Assembly (NCBI GenBank): GCA_028818775.1
Contig: JAPPNE010000107.1
Span: 1 to 44,958 of the forward strand
DNA from: Deltaproteobacteria bacterium
Lineage (GTDB): Bacteria > Desulfobacterota > Binatia > UBA9968 > JAJDTQ01
DNA length: 44,958 nt
Reading direction: 5' to 3'
Part shown: piece by piece, positions 24,677 through 31,969 of the stretch
Layout of the letters: each line of letters starts with the position of its first letter
Numbering within the stretch: position 1 is the first letter of the stretch
Notes under the pieces: model-generated
Told to the model about the DNA's origin: nothing
Seen by the model: the letters and a program-made list of their open reading frames with translations, nothing else
Database searches by the model: none
Program-made: the position numbers and the translations under genes

Positions 24677-26008
24677 TCAGTGCGCCCGGCACGTCCAGTC
24701 GCGGGCGCCCCACAGGTCGGTGCCGCCGATGATCGCGTCGGTGGCGTCCAGCGTGATGGCGTCCAGGGCCGAAACCACGGGGGCGCCGGGGTAGTTGAGC
24801 ACCTGGAGTTCCCGGTAGGCGCCGGCCACCCGGTCGGCGGGCGGAAGCTCCAGGATGCGGTCGCGGCTGCCGGTGCTCACCACCGCGTCGGCGTGGGTGT
24901 CGTAGAACAGCAGCGGCGAGTCGATGCCCTCCTGTCCGCCGTACTCGTACGTGACCAGCACCGTCCTGATGCCCTTCTCCTCGCATGCGCGCACCGTCAG
25001 CATCACCTCCAGGAATGCGTTGCCCGAGCCGAGCCAAGTGATGAGGGCAGCGTCCGCCCCCAGCGCTCGCGCCACTTGCGACGCGTTGTGCGCCGCGACT
25101 TCCTTCTCCCGGAAGACCTCGAAACGGATGCGCTGCAGGATGACGCCAGCGAAATCGACCCGCTTGCCGTGCTCCCGGGAAAGGCGCATGGCCAGCGGCT
25201 GGTTTTGCCAGTCCCAGGTGGTGGGGTAGTAGGCGATGGTCTTGAGGGTGTTGCCGGTGACCGCGCCGTCCATCAGCTCGTTGGGGTGCACCACGGTGGC
25301 CAGGGACTCGCGCACCGGCAGCCCGTAGTATCCCAGGCCGGTGGGCAGGTGTTCCGACTCGGTGATGCAGCCCACGATCACCACGGCCTTGGGCAGATCC
25401 GCGTTGCCGTGCGCGGCGCCGAACGTTTCGACGTTGGCGGGTTCGGCCGCGGCCGTGGTCTCGGCCAGCCTCTGCGCAACGCGGTACTCGGCGGCCTGGA
25501 TCACCTGGTGCGCCTCGGCCTCGATCAGGTCCGACGGCAGCCGCAGGTTCAGCACCAGGCTCGGAACGCGGCTGAAGCCCGACAGGTCGGCCCCCGGCCC
25601 CCACATGTCCAGGATGGCGCTCCGCTGCGCGGTGGTGCCGGTGCGGATGGTTCCCTCGTAGGCGGCGGTGGTGATGAGGGTCATGCCCGTGAGACGGTGG
25701 GTGCGGCCTCGGCCCACGGGCGCCACGGGACTGGTGATGCCGGGGAACACCTGCGTGTCGCCGCCCACCTTCACCCTGGGCTCCACCACGTCGCGGATGC
25801 CGGTGACCCGCACCCGCTCGCCCGGGCGGACGATGTCGAGCCCGGCCTCGAGGATACGGGGATCCCGCGACGCCAGCTCCACCAGCTCGGCTTCCGCCAC
25901 CTCCAGCGCGCCGCCGGCGTATTGCAGCGTGCCGCCGAAGCGAAGCTCCCGCACCGGGAACTCCGCCAGCTCCAGCAGCCTCGCGTGCCGGGCGTTGCCA
26001 GCGCTCAT
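24677..26008 (-). CDS. GrdE-like proprotein (glycine/sarcosine/betaine reductase component B, pyruvoyl-forming)
   Basis: A 443-residue member of the GrdE/GrdG/GrdI family. In the known enzymes this proprotein is cleaved at a Cys, producing a new pyruvoyl N-terminus that binds the amine substrate as a Schiff base. Here the likely cleavage Cys is Cys214 in KAVVIVGCITES. It is flanked by conserved blocks, including RVRVTGIRDVVEPRVKVGG at 65-83 and the C-terminal LSYPGAPVV-type region. The ATG at 26008 overlaps the stop of the selenoprotein gene (ATGA, 26005-26008), so the two subunits are translationally coupled. The real substrate may be glycine, sarcosine, betaine or an unknown amine. Confidence 0.86.
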   Translation of the reverse strand: MSAGNARHARLLELAEFPVRELRFGGTLQYAGGALEVAEAELVELASRDPRILEAGLDIVRPGERVRVTGIRDVVEPRVKVGGDTQVFPGITSPVAPVGRGRTHRLTGMTLITTAAYEGTIRTGTTAQRSAILDMWGPGADLSGFSRVPSLVLNLRLPSDLIEAEAHQVIQAAEYRVAQRLAETTAAAEPANVETFGAAHGNADLPKAVVIVGCITESEHLPTGLGYYGLPVRESLATVVHPNELMDGAVTGNTLKTIAYYPTTWDWQNQPLAMRLSREHGKRVDFAGVILQRIRFEVFREKEVAAHNASQVARALGADAALITWLGSGNAFLEVMLTVRACEEKGIRTVLVTYEYGGQEGIDSPLLFYDTHADAVVSTGSRDRILELPPADRVAGAYRELQVLNYPGAPVVSALDAITLDATDAIIGGTDLWGARDWTCRAH

Positions 26009-27333
26009 GACGCCGCGTCCGGCGTGAACACGGTGCTCTCCTCCACCTCTTCCTCGAGGGCCTTGAGAGCGGTCTCGACGATGGACTTGCGCAGCTTCTC
26101 GTCGACCTCCGGCGGCAGGCTCGGGTCGCCGCACGGATGGGGGATCTTCACGCCCTTGACGATGCGGCTGGCGCCCACCTGTTCCGCCAGCGGGAACATG
26201 GCGCTGATCATCGACACGGGAACTCCGGCACGGTCCAATTCCTTGCTGATCACAGCTCCGCTGCGACTGCAGGTCCCTCACGTGCTCACCAACAGCGCGG
26301 CGTCCACGCTGTTGGCCTTGAGCTCCGCGGCGATCTCCTCGCCCACCCGCTTCATGGCCGCGGGCGAGCCCTGGTTGCCGGGTATGACGTAGTAGGCGGG
26401 GTAGAGATCCTCGTACTTCCCTTCCTGCTGAAGCTCCCGCAGGGCGTCCAGGGGAACGCCGTAGAGCGGGTTGGCGTTCATGTTGGCCACGTTGTAGCCG
26501 CCGTGGACCGCTTCCCACATGCCCGGCTCCATGGTCTTCAATTCCGCCACCGGATACTTGCGCCAGAACGTATTGCGGAAGGTCTTGAAGCCGTCCGGGT
26601 TGCCCCACGGCACCACGCCGCTGGTGGTGACCAGGGCGATCTTGGCCCTGCCCACGTCCTTGACCGCGGCGGCCGGCGCCACCCGGTCCCAGGTCTGCAT
26701 GGGAATTTCGGTGGCGAAGGGTTTGCCCTCGATCTTGTCCAGCAGCATGTCCAGAGCCCGGTCCGCGCCGGTCCGGCCGCTGCGCTCCTGGAAGCGGATG
26801 CCCCGCGGCAGGTAGCCCTCGTCCTCGGCCGCGCCCACGGGTTCATCCTGGAGCCGCCTGAGAACGAAGCGGGCGAGTTCTTCCAGCGCCTTGCTCATGC
26901 CCGCCGCGGTCTCCGTGGTGGGGAAGAGGAACAGCCGCGCGTCGTGGTACTCGCGGTACGCGTCCACCGCCGGGTTGTCCTCGTGCATGGCGGTCACGCA
27001 CACGCGCTCCAGTTCGGCCGCGACCATGTGGCCGATCTCGACGCAGGCCAGCCCGTAGCGCCCGGCGTTGAACGCCGGCCCCAGCACCACCACGTCCGCC
27101 TCGGCCGCCACGATCTCCCGCAGCAGCGCCGCCCGCGCCTCCTTGGGCTCTTCGTGGAAATGGTTGTCGCCGAAGTAGATGGTGGGCGCCACCTCCGCCT
27201 GGCCCTCCAGCAGCCGCTGCAGGCCGCGCGACGGGCCGGCGAGGGCGTCCAGGGTTCCGGCGGGGACGTCCGCCTTCTCCTCCCCGCCGATGCCGGCGAA
27301 GAACTGGTTCACGACGTGTGCCACGCGCTTCAT
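26005..27333 (-). CDS. GrdB-like selenoprotein with in-frame UGA (component B of glycine/sarcosine/betaine reductase type)
   Basis: A 442-residue selenoprotein. Read straight through, the UGA at 26278-26280 is codon 352, giving DAALLVST-U-GTCSRSGAV. This matches the UGTC active-site motif of GrdB, GrdF and GrdH. The family sequence continues without a frame change after the UGA for 90 codons (IPHPCGDPSLPPE, KALEEEVEE) to the true stop at 26005. Known relatives are about 430-440 residues, so the full length fits. Upstream parts show typical blocks (MKRVAHVVNQFFAG, FGDNHF, GPAFNAGRYG, ANMNANPLYGVP). The second Cys of the classic UxxCxxC is Ser here. AAGGAGGCC precedes the ATG. In known enzymes component B reductively cleaves the C-N bond of an amino compound bound to GrdE, transferring a carboxymethyl group to selenoprotein GrdA; no GrdA, GrdC or GrdD is in the window. 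Confidence 0.9.
26249..26267 (-). promoter_or_regulatory. Candidate bacterial SECIS hairpin after the UGA
   Basis: On the coding strand the 19 bases starting 11 bases after the UGA read GTCGCAGCGGAGCTGTGAT. They can form an 8-bp stem (two G-U pairs) with a GGA apical loop at about 19-21 bases after the UGA. Bacterial SECIS elements require such a hairpin with a G in the apical loop at roughly this distance for SelB binding. Confidence 0.55.
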
Positions 27334-27437
27334 GTTGGGCCTCCTTGCCGTTGCGTCACCGTGCCGTTTGCTGACTGCGTCTCACGGCCCACGGTAGCGA
27401 AGAGGAGTACGCCGCGCAAGGGTGCGCCTGGGGCGCT

Positions 27438-27466
27438 TTGACAGGTCTCGTTCGCCTGCGTATGGT
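27438..27466 (+). promoter_or_regulatory. Candidate sigma-70 promoter for the metalloprotease gene
   Basis: A perfect TTGACA (27438-27443) and TATGGT (27461-27466) have an ideal 17-base spacing. Predicted transcription starts near 27473, just before the repeat stem-loop at 27480-27563, and 130-140 bases before the start codon. Confidence 0.6.
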
Positions 27467-27477
27467 TGCCGCCGGGC

Positions 27478-27563
27478 AAGATGGCGCCCTTCGACTTCGC
27501 TTCGCTACGCTCAGGACGAACGGTTACGGGACTCCTGACGAAGCGAGGTGGAAGGGCGCCATC
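27478..27563. repeat. Dispersed repeat, copy 2, forming a long 5'-leader stem
   Basis: Bases 27478-27523 match copy 1 (17098-17143) as its complement at 44 of 46 positions. A second, partial copy in opposite sense lies at 27539-27563. Arms 27480-27504 and 27539-27563 pair at 23 of 25 positions with a 34-base loop. The stem lies between the promoter and the coding region. Confidence 0.8.
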
Positions 27564-27609
27564 GCAATCGATCAGGATCTTTCACACGAAGAGGTCGATC
27601 GCGGAAACC

Positions 27610-29109
27610 ATGAAGGTGCGTGGAACCATGTCCCTGTCCGTGGTCGCCGCGTTTGTGGCGGTCCTGTCTCTTGGCGGCGCCGGCTTGTGGCTACGCGGGG
27701 CGGGAGGTGAACCGCCGCCGGCCCCGGCCGACTCCACGGCGCCACCCGGCGTCCGGCCGGGAAGCGCTCCCGCGCTACCGCTGCAACGTCCGTCTGACGC
27801 GGTCTACGCGCCCACGATCCATCTTGACGACTCACTGCACGTGAACCCGGGCGTAGCGCCCGCACCGGGATCCCTCGACGTCGTGGGTGAGCATGGAAAC
27901 GTCCGGGTGGCGTACGGCCATGTCGCCGACGGCGCGGGCGCGCGCAGGCTGATCGAGTATCTCACGGCCGAAGCCGAGGAGACTTCCGGCATCCGCAAGC
28001 CGCACCGCGTGAGGATGACCGTCCGCGTGGTCGAGGGAGCGACTCCGGAAATGGTCGATCATACGGTGCGCGCGGTGCAGTGGATCAACGCGGCCCTGCC
28101 GCGGCAGCACCGGTTGAGGTTCGACGGCGTTCTCATCCCGCGCGAGGTCGCCGAAGGATTCGGCACGTTCAAGTGTGAGGATGTCCCGTGTGATCGGCCT
28201 CCCATACCGAACGGGGAGATCTTCGTCCGGTTCGCGCCGGCGGAAGTATGGCTCGGGGCCGAACGCGCGGCGGAGGCTCCGCACGTTTCGGGGCAGGGCG
28301 AGTTCGACGGCTGGGTCTTGAGGCGCGGTACGGGTGAGCACCGTCGCTCCCATTGGGCGGGCCAAGTGTGGATGGACCCGGCGCGAGCCGCGGGCGAAAA
28401 CCGTCTGCATGTCCTGGCGCACGAGATTTTGCACGTGCTCGGGCGCCATCACGCCGACCCCGAGCGGTTCCCCGAATCGGTCATGCGTCCCGTGTACGGA
28501 CCGGTGAGTCCGGGCGAGATACTCGATCCGCTGGACCGCGAGGTCCTTCTCGCCGTCCACGGAAGGCTCGCGCCCGGCGCGATGCCCAAGGACATCGCCC
28601 GCGCCCTGGAGTCCTGGGAGGACACCTCGACGCACGTCCTGGGGGAGTTGGGTCCGGCAGGCGCGGCGGTGGCGTTCGGCGCCGGGCGCCGGAACGGCCT
28701 GGCGCGGGCATGGGCCGCGGGACCCGCGTCGCGCACCCATGCCGCGGAAGACAGGCCTCTCTCCGGGAAGACGACCTGGACGGGCCGTGTCTTGGGATTC
28801 ACCCCGGACGGCGAGCTGGTAGGCGGTGCAGCCTATCTCGCGGTTGGATCCGATACCCTCGACGGCGTGCTCCGGGTCACGGCGTTGGAGTCTTGGCCGA
28901 AGGGACAGCCACCGGGCGAAGTCGGCACCGGCGCCCCGTTGGGCGACGGCGAGATCAACTACCGGGTCCGCGTGCGCGGAAGCAGCTTGGTGAGCACTGA
29001 CGGCGACGGCGGCCAAGTCACCGCCGCATTCTTCGGGGACGCCCGCCAGGGAATGGGCGGTGTCGTCGAGCGCGAGGACCTCACGGCAGGCTTCGCGGGC
29101 CGGCGTTAG
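27610..29109 (+). CDS. Exported metzincin-like metalloprotease with C-terminal TbpB-like barrel domain
   Basis: A 499-residue protein. Residues 1-35 include a hydrophobic export or anchor segment (SLSVVAAFVAVLSLGGAG), followed by a Pro/Ala-rich linker and a middle catalytic domain. The zinc motif HEILHVLGRHH (271-281) fits HExxHxxGxxH exactly, with His271, His275 and His281 as ligands and Glu272 as base. ESVMRP (Met292) is a plausible Met-turn, so it resembles metzincins. The last 115 residues (385-499) have the WTGRVLGFTPDG, VTAAFFG and GMGGVVEREDL pattern of transferrin-binding-protein-like beta-barrel domains of surface lipoproteins. The start at 27610 is chosen because upstream codons fall in the palindromic repeat; an alternative is Met at 27628. 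The target is unknown. Confidence 0.78.
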   Translation: MKVRGTMSLSVVAAFVAVLSLGGAGLWLRGAGGEPPPAPADSTAPPGVRPGSAPALPLQRPSDAVYAPTIHLDDSLHVNPGVAPAPGSLDVVGEHGNVRVAYGHVADGAGARRLIEYLTAEAEETSGIRKPHRVRMTVRVVEGATPEMVDHTVRAVQWINAALPRQHRLRFDGVLIPREVAEGFGTFKCEDVPCDRPPIPNGEIFVRFAPAEVWLGAERAAEAPHVSGQGEFDGWVLRRGTGEHRRSHWAGQVWMDPARAAGENRLHVLAHEILHVLGRHHADPERFPESVMRPVYGPVSPGEILDPLDREVLLAVHGRLAPGAMPKDIARALESWEDTSTHVLGELGPAGAAVAFGAGRRNGLARAWAAGPASRTHAAEDRPLSGKTTWTGRVLGFTPDGELVGGAAYLAVGSDTLDGVLRVTALESWPKGQPPGEVGTGAPLGDGEINYRVRVRGSSLVSTDGDGGQVTAAFFGDARQGMGGVVEREDLTAGFAGRR

Positions 29110-29202
29110 CGCGCCTGTCGACCGTTGACGCGCCGCGAACACTTGGCCTATAGGTGAACTGACTCCGGCTGACACACTGGACCGGACGGGAGGTGGTTCA
29201 CC

Positions 29203-30423
29203 ATGGCGATGACGACGCGGGAGGAGAACGCGCTCCTCACCCAGACCGGGCGGGGCACTGCCATGGGCGAGTTGCTCCGGCGTTACTGGTGGCCGGTGGG
29301 CATCTCCGCGCACCTGAAGGACAAGCCCACGTTCATCCGGGTGATGGGCGAGGACTTGGTACTGTTCCGGGACGGCAGGGGCCGGGCCGGGGTGCTGGGA
29401 GCGTACTGTGCGCACCGGCGCGCGAACCTGTGCTTGGGGGACGTGGAAGCGGGCGGCCTGCGCTGCCGGTACCACGGGTGGCTCTACGACGTCGAGGGCC
29501 GTCTCCTGCAGACTCCCGGAGAGCCCCCGGAGAGCACGCTCAAGGACGGCATCCGCCAGCTCGCCTATCCGGTGGAGGAACTGGGCGGCCTCGTCTTCGC
29601 TTATCTCGGCCCCGAGCCCGCGCCGCTCCTTCCCCGCTACGACTTCCTCGTGGGCGACGGCGAGACCTACGTCACGGTGCAGGGTCTTCAGGACTGCAAC
29701 TGGCTCCAGTGCGTGGAGAACGGCCTCGACCCCGTGCACCCGAGCTTCACCCACGGCGGCGCGTGGCCGGACATCGCCAGCACCGAGCCCGACCTGGGAT
29801 TCGAGGAAACGGAGTGGGGGCTCGTCTACAAGGCCTACCGCAAGTCCGACAAGGCCGGTGAGTTCAACTACCGCGAGCATCACCTGCTGATGCCGGGCAT
29901 AAGCTGCGGCGGCAGCGGCGGGCGCTATCTCAAGGGGCCTTCCGGCGGCACGCCGGTGTCGGCCGCGCGCTGGAGCGTGCCCATCGACGACACACATACG
30001 CTGCTGATGCGCGTGCGCTTCAAGCCCGCGGACAATCCCGGCAAGTACGAAGGCGACCCGTTCAGCAAGCGCTGGAAGCCGCCCGAGGACTTCATCCAGC
30101 CCTACAAGGAGTACCGGGACTCCGACAATCCGGTGCTCGGCTACGAGATCCCGCCGCTCCACTTCATCGAGGACGGCATGGTGGTGGACAGCCTCGGCCC
30201 GGTGGTGGACCGGGAAAACGAGAACCTCGGGCCCACCATCGACGACGGCATCATCCGCCTGCGCAACATGTACTTGAGGGAGATGGAGAACGTGCGGCTC
30301 GGGCGCGACCCCAAGAATGTCTTTCGCGATCCCGCGAAGAATGAGAATGTGGTCATCACGGCCTACGAGCGATGGGTTTCTCACGCCGAACGACAGGAGC
30401 TTGAGGGTTCGGCGTCATCGTAA
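29203..30423 (+). CDS. Rieske non-heme iron oxygenase, alpha subunit
   Basis: A 406-residue ring-hydroxylating oxygenase. The Rieske [2Fe-2S] site is formed by Cys69-x-His71 and Cys88-x2-His91. The catalytic iron site follows in the VENGLDPVHPSFTHGG segment, with the bridging Asp and the two His residues. Length and layout match stand-alone oxygenase components of the phthalate/vanillate-demethylase type. GGGAGGTGG precedes the ATG. It starts the cluster oxygenase, cupin, binding protein, permease, so the imported compound is probably the substrate. No reductase or ferredoxin gene is adjacent; electrons must come from elsewhere. It resembles the second oxygenase at 41982-43211 in architecture. 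Confidence 0.93.
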   Translation: MAMTTREENALLTQTGRGTAMGELLRRYWWPVGISAHLKDKPTFIRVMGEDLVLFRDGRGRAGVLGAYCAHRRANLCLGDVEAGGLRCRYHGWLYDVEGRLLQTPGEPPESTLKDGIRQLAYPVEELGGLVFAYLGPEPAPLLPRYDFLVGDGETYVTVQGLQDCNWLQCVENGLDPVHPSFTHGGAWPDIASTEPDLGFEETEWGLVYKAYRKSDKAGEFNYREHHLLMPGISCGGSGGRYLKGPSGGTPVSAARWSVPIDDTHTLLMRVRFKPADNPGKYEGDPFSKRWKPPEDFIQPYKEYRDSDNPVLGYEIPPLHFIEDGMVVDSLGPVVDRENENLGPTIDDGIIRLRNMYLREMENVRLGRDPKNVFRDPAKNENVVITAYERWVSHAERQELEGSASS

Positions 30424-30443
30424 GGAGAAGGGAGAGCGGCAAG

Positions 30444-30761
30444 ATGGCCGTCCACCACGTCAACGAGAAGAGCGCGGAAATGGTCAAGACCGCGCGGGGC
30501 GAAACGAAGTATCTCTACCGCAACGAGCGGGACGGCGGCCCGTCCATCATGATCCGGCACTGGGGTCCCGATACGGACATTCCGGTGCACAGCCATCCGT
30601 TCAACGAAATGTTCTACGTGCTCGAAGGGGAGGTGGAGATCGGCGACACCCTTTACACCGCGGGCTCGTGCGTGTTCATCGAGGGGGGCACGCCCTACGG
30701 TCCCACGCGCGCGCCCAAGGGGGTCAAGGTGCTGCGTTATGCCGAAGCGTTCCAGAAGTGA
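30444..30761 (+). CDS. Small single-domain cupin
   Basis: A 105-residue cupin barrel. The first cupin motif is in PVHSHPFNEMFYVLEGEVEIGD, which supplies the metal-binding His-x-His and Glu; the second is GGTPYGPTRAP. Such small cupins act as dioxygenases, isomerases or regulators. It lies 20 bases after the Rieske oxygenase and 42 before the binding protein, all on the same strand, so it probably acts in the same pathway. The reaction is not predictable. Confidence 0.88.
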   Translation: MAVHHVNEKSAEMVKTARGETKYLYRNERDGGPSIMIRHWGPDTDIPVHSHPFNEMFYVLEGEVEIGDTLYTAGSCVFIEGGTPYGPTRAPKGVKVLRYAEAFQK

Positions 30762-30803
30762 CCGGACGGTAGACAGTATATTGACAGGAAAGGGGAAACG
30801 ACG

Positions 30804-31889
30804 ATGAAGATTCGCAATTTGTGCGCGTTCATGACGGTCGGGCTCTTTCTCTTCGCGGCGCAATCCGCATACGGAGCCAACGCCTACGAGCAGCTCGTGG
30901 CCGCGTCCAAGGCGGAGATGGCCAAGACCGGCGGCAAGCTCCGCATGTCCCTGGACTGGCCCAAGCCGGATACCAAGAACGTGCTGCCGGCCTTCAGCAA
31001 GGCCTACCCGTTCATCAAGGAGATTTCCTACAAGCGCGAGGTGGGCATCGGGCCGTTCGGGCAGTTCCTCATCCAGTTCAAGCAGGGAAAGAACCCGCCC
31101 TACGACATCATGCACATCGCCAGCGAGTTCCAGGCCCAGTACTGGAAGGAGGGCGCGTTCGTGAAGCCTCCGTTCAGCTACGAGGAACTCGCGAAGCACA
31201 CCCCCGCCGGCTGGGCGAAACTGGACCCCAGGGGGATGGACCCGGAGGGCAATTTCCTCTCCACCACGGGCAACGTGCGGGGCAACGCGTGGAACCCCAC
31301 GCTTGTGCCCAAGGGCAAGGAGCCCACGACCTGGGAGGCGTGCCACGACCCCATGTGGAAGGGCAGGGCGCTGATCGACACGCGCAACAAGCTGCAGGCC
31401 TTCCAGCACGATCCCAAGACGCGCGAGAAGCACCTTCAGTGGATCGAGAAACTGGTCGCCAACGACATCGTGCCGGCCCAGGGACAGGGAACCATACTGC
31501 GCCGGGTGGCTTCCGGAGAATTTCCCGTGGCGTGCGCGGTCAACTACCACACGGCCAACCGCATGATCGACCGGGGAGTGAAGAACCTCAAGTTCGCGCT
31601 GCCTGATCCGGTTCCGTTGGAGATCGGCACCCGGCTCTACGTGGCCAAGTGGTCGCAGACGCCGGCCACCACCCAGCTCTGGGCGGTGTGGATATCCACC
31701 GGCGGGCAGGAAGTGCTTGAGAACTACGCCTACCGCGGGTTCCCTTGGGATCCCATATCCAAGAAGTATCCCCTGGCCAAGGGCAAGTACATCGCCATCT
31801 GCGGCGCCAAGTGCGCGCTCAAGTGGGACGAGTACAACCGTGAGTTCCAGGAGTTGCTGGGGCTCCCCGCGGCCAAGAAGAAGAAATAA
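30804..31889 (+). CDS. ABC-type Fe3+/solute-binding protein of the AfuA type
   Basis: A 361-residue periplasmic binding protein. Residues 1-24 are a signal peptide ending AYGA. The mature protein has the KAYPFIKEISYKREVG and PYDIMHIASEF strands of the family, followed by an EVLENYAYRGFPWDP C-terminal helix. It belongs with the fused permease that follows. GGAAAGGGGAAACG precedes the ATG. The ligand is probably a metal complex or an organic phosphate or carboxylate; the pairing with oxygenase and cupin suggests an aromatic or amine. Confidence 0.9.
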   Translation: MKIRNLCAFMTVGLFLFAAQSAYGANAYEQLVAASKAEMAKTGGKLRMSLDWPKPDTKNVLPAFSKAYPFIKEISYKREVGIGPFGQFLIQFKQGKNPPYDIMHIASEFQAQYWKEGAFVKPPFSYEELAKHTPAGWAKLDPRGMDPEGNFLSTTGNVRGNAWNPTLVPKGKEPTTWEACHDPMWKGRALIDTRNKLQAFQHDPKTREKHLQWIEKLVANDIVPAQGQGTILRRVASGEFPVACAVNYHTANRMIDRGVKNLKFALPDPVPLEIGTRLYVAKWSQTPATTQLWAVWISTGGQEVLENYAYRGFPWDPISKKYPLAKGKYIAICGAKCALKWDEYNREFQELLGLPAAKKKK

Positions 31890-31969
31890 GGTCGGGGACG
31901 GCGGCACCCATTACATCCACCGTTTCCGGCCGCGCACCGGGCTGGCTGAGTTGGGGGCGCGAGCACTTC

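Noticed and set aside
26005-26253. A separate 82-codon gene beginning MISKELDRAG
   Set aside because: It is the C-terminal part of the GrdB-like selenoprotein after the UGA; its apparent start is a Val codon (GTG) inside the family sequence.
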